From positions 806,001-870,000 of the forward strand of contig JAYWVB010000005.1 of NCBI GenBank assembly GCA_039881045.1: DNA of 64,000 nt. Direction: 5' to 3'. Origin of the DNA: Chaetomium olivaceum (taxonomy: Eukaryota > Ascomycota > Sordariomycetes > Sordariales > Chaetomiaceae). Position 1 is the stretch's first letter; every line of letters begins with the position of its first letter. Below are positions 9,713 through 18,413 of the stretch, piece after piece. Position numbers and translations under genes: made by a program. The notes beneath the pieces were generated by a model, which worked only from the letters and a program-made list of their open reading frames with translations, did not search any database and was not told the DNA's origin.

Positions 9713-10151
9713 TGTCACGAATATGCCAACAGGTGGGACCTCGGGGCGCGGGACGCCCCGAGGCGGTCGTGGCAAACGAACCAATCAGAGACAAAGGGAG
9801 GTGATCAGTGAGCTCAGTCGCCAAGCACTGACTGAGCACACTAAGCACCAGGACGAGACCACCAATCAGAATGTCAACAAGGCAGGAGGTGATCAGTGAG
9901 CTCAGTCGCCAAGCATAGACTGAGCACACTGAGCACCCAGGAATTAGATAGTATATAGTCACTCGTTCTGGAGAGCTCTGGGAGTTCTCCAGTTAGCAAT
10001 TACAACTACAGTTCGCTACAAGCTTGAGAGCCTACTGTTGAGACAAGTCTTTGTTGTGCACCCTTTGGCTGCACCGAACCTAGTACCTTTGCAAGATACC
10101 TTCAGCCAGACTGAACCCTAACAGGACAAGGTCCAGGAGAGGTTCGTCACA
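9713..10151 (+). mobile_element. Solo LTR, family 2
   Basis: 439 bp beginning TGTCACGAA and ending TTCGTCACA, with a perfect 5-bp target duplication CTCCG (9708-9712 and 10152-10156). It is unrelated to the flanking family-1 LTRs. Inside are two similar units of about 70-75 bp (9781-9850 and 9862-9937), each with CCAATCAG and the core AGGTGATCAGTGAGCTCAGT. A TATA-like GTATATAG follows near 9950, which suggests a plus-strand LTR promoter with duplicated upstream elements. Confidence 0.9.
9781..9937 (+). repeat. Duplicated unit inside the family-2 LTR
   Basis: Two direct copies of about 70-75 bp share CCAATCAG, GGTGATCAGTGAGCTCAG, TCGCCAAGCA and ACTGAGCACAC. They lie just upstream of the TATA-like motif, the usual place for LTR enhancer repeats. 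Enhancer function is inferred. Confidence 0.75.
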
Positions 10152-10197
10152 CTCCGACAATAAACCCATAAACCTTTAAAATGCATAACAAGATATG

Positions 10198-10463
10198 TGT
10201 AACGGTCCCAGGAGTATATTGCAACTATCTGGTGACGACTCTACGAGTACACTAAGCTTGAAGAAGAAAAGGAAAGATGAGAGAGTCTGGCAGCTCGTGG
10301 GGCTGCTTTATGATCGTGAGTGCGGTGGCCCGAGCGCATTGCTAGAATGTTCGGTGCGCTGTGGGGCAACTGGGAATAGCTTCATCCAGGGGTTCGGTGG
10401 ACCGTGCTTGTACGTGAGCTGGCCGAGGGTTACCGAGGCTCACCTCGGGCACAGCCCGTTACA
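10198..10463 (+). mobile_element. Solo LTR, family 1, copy B
   Basis: 266 bp, TGTAACGG...CCGTTACA, with perfect target duplication ATATG (10193-10197 and 10464-10468). It is inverted relative to copy A and apparently identical to it, so both insertions are recent or have been homogenised. The repeated unit is probably too short for efficient RIP, which would explain the absence of C-to-T changes. Confidence 0.92.
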
Positions 10464-11210
10464 ATATGAGGTAGGCGAGATAAAAGTTTCATATCCGAAT
10501 AGACTTTCCTAACGGTCTTTTCATGTGCTCCATTCATCACCCTAAACCCTTCCGAGCAATGCGGGCAATGGTGTGGGTTGCAATCTTCCACTGAGAAAAT
10601 TAAACAAACGCTCTGCTTTACATGGACTTGGCCGCCCTTCTACTTTATCACCTAAGTATGATTTTGCCGTACGTCTCCCACAGCTCTCCATCCTCGCTGT
10701 CTTTCCACTTGTCATACCTCCCCGAGCGTGTATAACGCAGGTCAAAGTCATGGCGATTCTTCAAGATCTTTTGCAGGAGCATGCCCACGCCACCCTCCTC
10801 ATCCTCGAACGCTTTCGCTTTTCCAAAGTCCCGCTCCGATTCGTCCTCCCGCTTGAATCTGCAATGGCCAAAGTCAATCATGAAGACATGAAAGGTGTCG
10901 TTTTCCCGTGGTGAGACCAGGAAGTTTTCAAGCCGGCGGTCATAATCCACAATGTTATAGTCGCCAAGAATATGGGTGGCCGCACAGGCTTGGTCGACGA
11001 TATCCTGCCATGTAGAGCGAGGCGCATAATCCGCCAGCTGCTCCAAGGAGAACCCACCGACGTCCTCGAGGAGGATACCTTTGACGTGAAGGAGCTCGTG
11101 ATCTTGGGTATCCGGGGGCGTCAGGTTTAGGTCTACGGCGGCGATGAGACGCGGTATCACCTCGCCTTGGAACTTGTGGAGCGCCTGGTAGACGGCAACC
11201 TCGTTCACAT

Positions 11211-11220
11211 AGTACTTGAG
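11211..11220. repeat. LINE target-site duplication, left copy
   Basis: AGTACTTGAG, repeated at 14051-14060. Removing the element and one copy restores the host gene's frame. Confidence 0.95.
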
Positions 11221-13869
11221 TTATCAACGTTACTGTGCAAGGCTATGGGACTCACAGACCCGGGACCGAACGGGCTACTGGCCAGGATCCGAACAGTCGA
11301 GGGCCTTGACAGAGCTTTCGACAGCCTGGTTGGGTGGCTCACCTGGGTCGCAGGGGAAAGTACTCCGCGGAAGAAGGGAAGCTGCGGCTATAGCTCTCCT
11401 TGGTGGACTGCGGAGGTGCAACAGGCCGCCCGGGAGGCCCGGAGGGCAGAAAGGCTGGCGAAGGAGACTCGGGCAGAGTACTGTTGGGAGGAGCTCGGCG
11501 AAAGGCTCAAGGACCTTGCCAGAACAACGCGAGAAGCGCGGACGAGGGCTTGGAGGAACAATCTGCAGGACGCAAGCGAGGCAGAGAAGCCTGACCGGAT
11601 CTGGAGACTGGAAAGATGGGCTAGGCTACGGAGCTTTTTGCCGCCCGAACCACCGAGGCTACCGGCATTTAAGGACTCGTCCGGGCGGGTAACAGCCGAA
11701 ACGCATGATCAGAAGGCAAGCGCACTGGCCGAGAGGTTCTTCCCGGACCCTCCGGCCGACCTAACGGACGTGGAAGACCAAGCCTTCCTGGGCAGCTGGA
11801 ACCCGGGCTTCGACGTCTCTCAGGCAGTGACACCGACCGAGGTCACGAAGGCAATAGGAGGAGCAAGCCCCTGGAAGGCGCCAGGGGAGGACCTGCTGCC
11901 GATGGGTCTACTGAAGGCGTGTGGAACATCACTGGCTGAAGTGCTCGCCGTATTAGTGACGAGATGCCTGGAACTGGGATGGTTTCCCAACCGCTTCAAA
12001 AGGGCAAGGACCGTAGTACTACCGAAGCCGGGAAAAGCACCGCCAGTGTATCAGACCCCGGGGGGATATAGGCCCATTGCGCTGCTGCCAACCCTAGGGA
12101 AGGTAATAGAGTCAGTGGTCGCCAAAAAGGTCACTCAAGCGGCAGAAGCCAACGGCCTGTTACCAGACGAACAGATGGGAAACAGGGCACATCGCTCCAC
12201 AGAGCTGGCTGTCCGGCTAGTAGTAGCCCAGGTCCAGGAGGCGTGGAGACAGAAGGCCGCGGCGTCCCTACTGCAACTCGACATTTCAGGAGCCTTTGAC
12301 ACGGTCAACCACACCCGATTGCTAGCAACGCTGCGGGAAATGGGCTACCCGAGGTGGCTAGTCCTCTGGACGAAAGACTGGTTGACGGGCCGCGAGGCCA
12401 CCCTCCTTTTTGACGGCAAGGCAGCGGCACCGACGGCAGTTCGGGCAGGGGTCCCCCAAGGCTCACCCCTTTCCCCTGTCCTCTTCATCCTCTACATTTC
12501 CTCACTATACAAGCAGCTAAAAGACGAACACCCTCACTTGGCTATAGCGGGGTTTGCGGATGACACCAACCTCATGGTATTTGGTCGTAACCCCGAGGCT
12601 AACGTCCGGCAACTAGAGGCGGCGTGGGAAACGTGTCTACGATGGGCCGACAGTCGGGGGATGAAGTTTGCCCCGGAAAAGAGCGAACTCATCCATTTCA
12701 ACAAGGGACGACGGCAGTGGACAAACGAGCTAAACCTCACCAACCCAGGGGGGGGCACCAGCCCCGTCAGACCGACGGAGTCTGCCAGGTTCCTGGGAGT
12801 CTGGCTGGACCGGAAGCTCAACTGGAAAGCCCACCTTGCGGCGGTGGAAAAGAAAATGAAGACCCAGAGCTACGCACTGTCGAGAATAGCGGCGAAAACG
12901 TGGGGACCAGGGCTAGCCAAGGCGCGAGAAGTGTACACAAAGTGCATCCGGTCAGCGCTGGCCTATGGCGCATCGTCGTTCCACATCCCCACGGACGTGG
13001 AAGGAGAGCCGGTAAGGAAAGGCATCACCGGGGCCCTCGGGAAGGTCCAGAACAAAAGCTTGCGGATTGTGGCGGGAGCCTTCAAAGCCACTCCCATTCG
13101 CAACCTCGAGACGGAGACGTGGGTGCCACCGTTAGACCTGTATTTCAACAAACGGCTTGCAGACTTTGAAACCAGACTCCAGCGAACCGACCTGGACGAC
13201 GGCCAGGGCGGCAAGAGGACCGCAGGGGGGATCATTCTCACTGCCTGTCGCAAGATACAGCAGAGGCTCCGCCCGAGGAGCGGCAACAGGGGCCGGCCGC
13301 GAACCGTGGGACTGCAGGAGCCCACGGCAGTGGAGAAAGCCGCGAGCACGATCGCGCGCTGGACGGGAGGAGCCGCAGACACGGACAGTGTGGTAGAGGA
13401 CGCCTGGAGAGCGAGGTGGCTAAAGGAGCGGGACGGTAGAGCAATCACCAGACCGGCGGACGACTTTGACCATCAGCGAGAGACGCTATTCCGAGATGAA
13501 ACGCTAAGACGGCACGACGGTCTCACCAAGGCGAGGAGTTCTCTGCTGGTCCAGATCCGAACGGGGGCAATAGGCCTACGGGACTTTCTGTTTACACGAG
13601 GAGTCCCAGAGATCCTAACGCCCGCCTGCCAGTGCGGCGAAGGACGGGAGACTGCCGAGCACCTGGTAGTGTGGTGTTTGGCCCCACCGCTGACTCGAAG
13701 ATGGGAGAGAACTGATATTCGAACGCGACGGGACTTTTACTCTGTTCTACACGGTATTGATCCTGCATCGGCACGGCTCGCGGGGAGGGTCCTGGAATGG
13801 CTAATGGACTCAGGGAGGCTGATGATGTTCAGTTTGGCCAGGAGGCTTGAGCTAGAAGCGGCGGCCTAG
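11221..13869 (+). CDS. LINE ORF2 fragment: reverse transcriptase
   Basis: An uninterrupted frame of about 882 codons enters from the truncated 5' end. A longer ORF starting at 11167 uses host-gene antisense sequence and is an artefact. In order: the endonuclease-RT linker (PWWTAEVQQAAREARRA); an RT domain with SPWKAPGEDLLPMGLLKA, YRPIALLPTLGKVIE, LQLDISGAFDTVNH, GVPQGSPLSPVLF and the catalytic GFADDTN; the thumb region (FLGVWLDRKLNWKAHL); and a C-terminal zinc-knuckle-like CQCGEGRETAEHLVVWC. No RNase H domain is evident between thumb and knuckle. The order fits the Tad/R1 group of non-LTR elements. Without endonuclease and ORF1 this copy should not move by itself. Confidence 0.93.
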   Translation, partial: LSTLLCKAMGLTDPGPNGLLARIRTVEGLDRAFDSLVGWLTWVAGESTPRKKGSCGYSSPWWTAEVQQAAREARRAERLAKETRAEYCWEELGERLKDLARTTREARTRAWRNNLQDASEAEKPDRIWRLERWARLRSFLPPEPPRLPAFKDSSGRVTAETHDQKASALAERFFPDPPADLTDVEDQAFLGSWNPGFDVSQAVTPTEVTKAIGGASPWKAPGEDLLPMGLLKACGTSLAEVLAVLVTRCLELGWFPNRFKRARTVVLPKPGKAPPVYQTPGGYRPIALLPTLGKVIESVVAKKVTQAAEANGLLPDEQMGNRAHRSTELAVRLVVAQVQEAWRQKAAASLLQLDISGAFDTVNHTRLLATLREMGYPRWLVLWTKDWLTGREATLLFDGKAAAPTAVRAGVPQGSPLSPVLFILYISSLYKQLKDEHPHLAIAGFADDTNLMVFGRNPEANVRQLEAAWETCLRWADSRGMKFAPEKSELIHFNKGRRQWTNELNLTNPGGGTSPVRPTESARFLGVWLDRKLNWKAHLAAVEKKMKTQSYALSRIAAKTWGPGLAKAREVYTKCIRSALAYGASSFHIPTDVEGEPVRKGITGALGKVQNKSLRIVAGAFKATPIRNLETETWVPPLDLYFNKRLADFETRLQRTDLDDGQGGKRTAGGIILTACRKIQQRLRPRSGNRGRPRTVGLQEPTAVEKAASTIARWTGGAADTDSVVEDAWRARWLKERDGRAITRPADDFDHQRETLFRDETLRRHDGLTKARSSLLVQIRTGAIGLRDFLFTRGVPEILTPACQCGEGRETAEHLVVWCLAPPLTRRWERTDIRTRRDFYSVLHGIDPASARLAGRVLEWLMDSGRLMMFSLARRLELEAAA

Positions 13870-14050
13870 CACGCACCTCCCTCGGAGGCCAGGAGGCCTC
13901 CTCTCTTTGTATACGCAGGCTCACGCACATGTACTTTCCTTAACTGTCGGTATGGGTTTTTCATCCGGCCCGCGAGGGCGCGGTTTTCCTGTACATTAAA
14001 TAGCTGAAGGTCCGGCACGCCTTAGGGCATAGCGGGGTATGAATAATAAT
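11221..14050 (+). mobile_element. 5'-truncated Tad-like LINE
   Basis: 2830 bp between the two 10-bp duplications, inserted antisense to the kinase-like gene and ending in a short (AAT)n tail. It lacks ORF1 and most of the ORF2 endonuclease domain, so it is truncated at the 5' end. The remaining ORF2 frame is intact. The 3' end is shared with the short copy at 8741-9101. No C-to-T nonsense changes are seen, unlike the MULE. Confidence 0.94.
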
Positions 14051-14060
14051 AGTACTTGAG
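14051..14060. repeat. LINE target-site duplication, right copy
   Basis: AGTACTTGAG directly after the element's (AAT)n tail. Same sequence as 11211-11220. Confidence 0.95.
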
Positions 14061-14486
14061 TAGCGTATCGCCCAGGAAGGCTTCGTTCTGCGCATCGTCC
14101 CAATCCTCCTCTGTGTCGTTTTTGAAGTTCTCAATCTGATGGAGGTTTTGGAGGAACTCGTAGATGGTGCCTGCCTGGATCGCGTTGATATATGCATTTT
14201 CCATATCGGGCCCCCAAGCGTCAATGCCATTCGACCGTCGGAGGCTATTGGCAAACCTGCGATCGTAAAGCTTGAGAAATGCAGTCTTCACCGGTTGTTG
14301 CACATGGCCTAAATCGCTGTCGTCGTCCTTGTCATTACTGTCGACCTGGACGACCATGGTACAAGACATCGTCCGGGTTTTGAGTTTCTGGATCCGGACG
14401 CGGATTGTTGTCGGCGAAGGGCCATCCTCACCCACGGCGAGGGATAGGGTGTCGCCGAGCTGGTAGTCTTGGAAAGGGGGCGCCAT

Positions 14487-15035
14487 GGCGGAAATGGAAT
14501 GAGTGCGAAGGTGAGTTTAGAAAATCAAGTCCAAGTTGAATCGAAGTTCAAGTTGAGGTATTCGGTTAAAGTTTGTTGAAGCTGGGCTTTATAACTTTAC
14601 AAGATAATGACACGGGCACCAATGGCTTTAGGTTCTGAATGTTTAGGTTAGAGATCTTAGGGTTCTGTGATCCGGGTCACCAATGTTGATTGTGCCTATG
14701 TCTGTGCTGGTCTGGACCTCACATGCCCATGGGTTCGCACACTAACGCCCCGTGCTTAGTTTCAGCAGTTGTGCTCGGACTTTGCCAACTCAAAAGGTTC
14801 GACCAGAACTGTGGACCGCATGGCTCGGTATCTCGATGGAAAGTAACTGTCGAGTTCGCCCTCGGTATCCATAGCAGGCGAAGTTCCTTCGCCCCTGCGT
14901 AGTTTGGCAACCCGACAAAGGCAATATAGCCTACTAGATCTCAGTTTACGTCCCTGGTGCCAGGATCTGGTCTTACAAAGTTCAGTCTTTTAGGCTAGCC
15001 TTATACTGAGATGTGTCTTGATGTCTGATCTACTA
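14487..15035. other. 5' flank of the split kinase-like gene
   Basis: No further gene is recognised. Short opposing ORFs near 14690-14910 are mutual shadows. 14500-14650 probably holds the promoter and leader of the split gene. Confidence 0.4.
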
Positions 15036-16874
15036 GCCAACAAAGCAAACAGCCAGCTTTTGCACAACGCTACGAAAGAAGTTAGAATCCTGGTCCTCTA
15101 CAATTGCCTTTCTACCACCTCCGCTCTCAGACTTCGAGGTTTGGGCAGAGACACATGCCAAAACAGCTTCCATGTAAGCTGTTCCCATAATCACCGAAAG
15201 CCGGGGTACAAAACGCTTCACCAACCTGTCCTTGAACGCCCGACGCTCATCGACGGGTTTCTCCTCCTTTCTTCCTGCCACATGTTGTGGCAACTACGCC
15301 AAAATGCAATCTCCAACAGCGCCATGTCCAACTCGAAATAGTCATGCGTCTTCTCGAACCGTGTGTTTGTGTTGTTGCTGTATTCGGGGTGTTGGTAGAA
15401 GACGGCATCTGGATTCACATCCTCCGCGCTTCGGATGTCTGAGCAGTAGACGTGGCCGTCAGGCCGGCTGTGGTGGAAGCCAATGATGTAGGGCTCGTCC
15501 ATGTGTGGTGTTTCCGCAACGCTGGTGGTTGCCTTTACATTTACCCCCTTGGCATTGCCAAAGAAGATGACGGTCTCGGAGGAAATGCTCCTATGCAGCC
15601 AGCCACAGCAGTGCAGCTCGAAGACACTAATTACTGGAGAGGGCCTTGTCGGTATTGAATTTGTCTTCCAGCGTGGGAACCAGCTGTCTCTCTCTCCCCC
15701 GAGAGGAGGTGCCGTCAAGGGGATGGGTGCAGACGAACAGGAAGGGGGAAACACATAAACGAACCCATACTCGTCGTTCCGTTCATGAGAATTGGGGGGG
15801 GGGGGGAAACCCCGTACAGTGGAGCACACGGGAATGATTCTGGTTTTGGGCAGCTGAGCCGCGCCGCAAGCATCACCACCTTTTGGACTCGCCCGTACTC
15901 GGACTCGCTTTCTCCCATTTGAGATACAAAGACCCATTCGACTAGGGCTCCTTGAGAGGAGCTAGTTGCCCCATCGACACGGTGGTTGTCGCGATCCTGT
16001 GCAGACCCGGATGATTGGCAAAGAACCAAGCTGTGGCTGCGGTTGAAGGCGCGGAGGATCTCAACTTGAGACTGGCGTAGGACGAAGTTTCCCCCGGTCG
16101 CTCCAGGCATCTCGATTTCTTGGCGGACAGCTTCTTCAAGCCTTTCAATCCGTAGATGGAGCTCCATGTCATCGTATGATTCATTCTGTAGAGACTCGAT
16201 GCTTCGTTCGACACTCTCCAAAGGCGAAGAACTCTTTCGGCATGCGTCAAGAAGTTTCGTTCGCCACAGGCGGGATAGATGTTGCTGATTTAAGGAAGTG
16301 AGTGCCCACATAGCTCTTCCAGCGCCGTCCGGAAGACGGCATCCACAACTTTGAAGTCAACCGGATGATTGCTGCTAGTGATAGTGCTAGTTTTAGACTC
16401 GACGATTTGTTTTGTGTGGTCTGACCAAGCTCTCTTGCAACGATCGAGCCTATAAAGGCTTGGGGCCTGGCGAGCTGTAGATAACCCTCGATAACGGCAT
16501 GGTTAGGGAAAGTTGAGGGAAATGGACTGATAGACGAGGTTTCTCTGCCAGACTCGCAAGCCGCTCGGATCCTCCGTGTCTGAGACTGGGTGGCGCTCCG
16601 TCGAAGAAGTATCCATTCCGAAATGGTATGGAGTAAAGTTTGGCAACGTCCGCAGTGCGCGAAAATCCTTGACGCCGGCACTGTCCAAATAAGTAGCAAG
16701 TTCAGAGACCAGGCATCCGAACGCCCATATGTCACAGGCGCGCCCCCCTTGTTGTGGCTCCATGTTCTCGTCCATAGACCCCGGGGTGAGATAGTGACCA
16801 ATATTCTTAGCCCAGGCACGACTTCATATCGGTCAAAAGGTTTGGGGCAGGATAGCACTGACCACCGGCCCTAG
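15036..16874 (-). pseudogene. Broken fungal kinase-like gene(s)
   Basis: Kinase-related segments lie in several frames along the minus strand. At 16780-16590: DENMEPQQGGRACDIW plus FGCLVSELATYL, matching subdomains VIII-IX of fungal kinases. At 16311-15840: a helical region and ALVEW...EYGRVQKVVMLAARL, resembling the segment before the kinase-like domain of HET-s/prion-inhibition-type fungal proteins. At 15790-15290: YGFVYVFPPS, ELHCCGWLHRSIS (HRD replaced by HRS), YIIGFHHSRPDG, FYQHPEY and FELDMALLEIAFW. At 15270-15036: KRFVPRLSVIMGTAYMEAVL. Breaks include a 13-G run at 15794-15806, a shift near 15275 and a stop near 16305. It may be one gene or two adjacent remnants. The kinase-like part would be catalytically dead even if intact. 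Confidence 0.7.
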
Positions 16875-17336
16875 GTTCACAAAATAGTAATGGAATCAAC
16901 GAAAAGAAAGTTTACTAAGAGATTCGAATGCAAAGAGGTCGAGAAACTAGGAAGTTGGGGAGAAAGTTAGCTAAAGGTTCCAGCGAGAGAGATAGATGAG
17001 TAAACAGCGATGGCTTTGTCGAGAAGTACTAAAGCTAGTAAAGCTTTGCCAAGGGTTTGATGTAAATGACCGGATGATAGAGCGGCGTAACGCTGCGAGA
17101 GGTCTGCTAAGTATTTAGTACGGGGGGCCGGTTCCTGGAACGGCTTGGTTTAGGGCCAAGGGGTATCGTGAGATTGAACAGTTGTTAATGGAACACGGGC
17201 TCCAAAGGATGGGGCTATGAGACTTTTTGATAAGGTATCAATACCGAAATGAGTACATACCTACCTACCTTCTACATATACAGACCCAGTGAAGATTGAT
17301 AATTTTCTCTCTCAAGTGGGGATGATGACAACCCCC
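16875..17336. other. Intergenic between kinase relic and MDR gene
   Basis: AT-richer DNA, no gene or repeat recognised. Confidence 0.4.
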
Positions 17337-18123
17337 TTAGTTGTCAGACACAAAATTGATGACCACCTTGCCCTGGCGACCCCTCTGCTTCGCAAACTCC
17401 CACGCCTCCACGGCCTTCTCCAGCGGGAACTCAACCACCGGCAACGGCTGGAGAGCACCCTCATCGATCAAACCCGCCACCTTCTCCAGCGCCTCCCCAT
17501 CCGGCGACACAATAAAGTACACATACCTCAGCTTCGGCCTCCCCTCCACCTCCGGCGGCACCACCGTCTTATCAAACCCCCACGCCGGCGGCGGATCCGC
17601 AACCGTAACCAACACCCCATCATCCCTCACCAACCTCCACGCCTTGTCCAACACCTTCCCACCCACCACATCAAACACCACATCCACCCTGCCCACCGCC
17701 TTCTCCCACCCCTCCACCCCATAATCCACCACCTCATCCGCCCCCAACCCCCTCACCTCCTCCACCCTGCCCTTCGAAGCCAACGCCACCACACTGACCC
17801 CTCTAGCCCCCATCTCTCTCTTCACCAACTGCACCACCGTCCTGCCCACGGCTCCCGACGCGCCCGTCACCAACACCTTGCCCCCATCCGGCACTTCCCC
17901 GGCACGCTTAAACAGCCCCTCCCATGCGGTCAACACCGGAATCGGCAGGGCCGCCGCCTGCGCGTGGGTCAGTCCCGCCGGCTTGTGCGCGACGTGCTGC
18001 GGCAGCGCGTACGCATGCCCGGCCTGCCCGCTGCCGTGCTCGGCCGGCTGCATCGTGTAGACGGCGTCGCCGATTTTGAGGGGCCGGCCGGAGGCGGTGG
18101 TCACGGCAACAGGGGTGTCGGGT

Positions 18124-18155
<32 letters not shown>

Positions 18156-18413
18156 GGTAGTGGTGGTGGTGGCGATGGTGGGGAGGGCGGCGACAACGCC
18201 GGAGACGTCGCACCCCGGGATGCGGGTCGGGTTGTCGTAGAGTTCGGGCCAGGAGAGCTCGTCGGCGGTGAGGCCGACAGAGTGGACGCGGATGAGTACG
18301 GCGGAGGGGTTGGTGGGGGGCAGGGGGTGGGTTGGGTTGAGGGTGACGGTGGGGTTGGTTTTGGGGCCGAGGATTTGGACGGCGGGCATGGTTTTGGGGA
18401 GGGGAGTCGCCAT
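17337..18413 (-). CDS. Zinc-independent MDR oxidoreductase, quinone-oxidoreductase-like
   Basis: A 358-aa intronless protein of the medium-chain dehydrogenase/reductase superfamily, probably a cytosolic NADPH-dependent enone/quinone reductase. It has a GroES-like N-terminal half (IRVHSVGLTADELSWPELY, RIPGCDVSGVVA, GDAVYTM) and a Rossmann half with KVLVTGASGAVGRTVVQLVK, where the AxxGxxG-type loop binds the nucleotide. GADEVVDYG and DVVFDVVGG are typical of the family. The structural-zinc cysteines of true alcohol dehydrogenases are absent. Odd feature: a run of 16 Thr codons after SGVVAALPTIA, where family members have the short link to GDxV, encoded by an ACN microsatellite. The start is the first ATG, and the length is close to family norm once the Thr run is discounted. 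Confidence 0.93.
18121..18172 (-). repeat. ACN microsatellite coding a poly-Thr run
   Basis: On the plus strand it reads as (GTA/GTG)n. It stays in frame and adds 16 threonines to the MDR enzyme. Confidence 0.9.

Larger units (their letters stand above)
10648..14486 (-). pseudogene. Protein-kinase-like gene split by a LINE
   Basis: The N-terminal half (14486-14051) and C-terminal half (11210-10648) are the two parts of one intronless 333-codon frame. Leaving out 11211-14050 (the LINE plus one copy of the 10-bp duplication) restores the frame exactly at KYYVNEVAVYQAL. The protein is a paralogue of the intact gene at 43839-44861, aligned end to end: FLKLYDRRF (ATP-Lys strand), NEVAVYQAL (helix C Glu), LLEDVGG (hinge), DRRLENFLVSP (catalytic-loop-like) and FMIDFGHC (DFG). 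It belongs to a fungal protein-kinase/aminoglycoside-phosphotransferase-like fold family of unknown substrate. Neither half keeps the complete ATP and metal sites, so the locus is presumably null. Apart from the insertion no stop or frameshift is seen, so the disruption is young. Confidence 0.93.

Noticed and set aside
9372..9962. 196-codon minus ORF and a matching 105-codon plus ORF at 10195-10512 with the same peptide
   Set aside because: Both are translations of the identical inverted solo LTRs, which have TG...CA ends and 5-bp duplications. They are not paired genes.
11167..11220. ATG at 11167 as start of the LINE reverse transcriptase
   Set aside because: These bases are antisense kinase-gene sequence plus the target duplication. 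The LINE begins at 11221.
14690..14910. Opposing 70- and 63-codon ORFs
   Set aside because: Mutual shadows in promoter DNA of the split kinase-like gene, with no family match.
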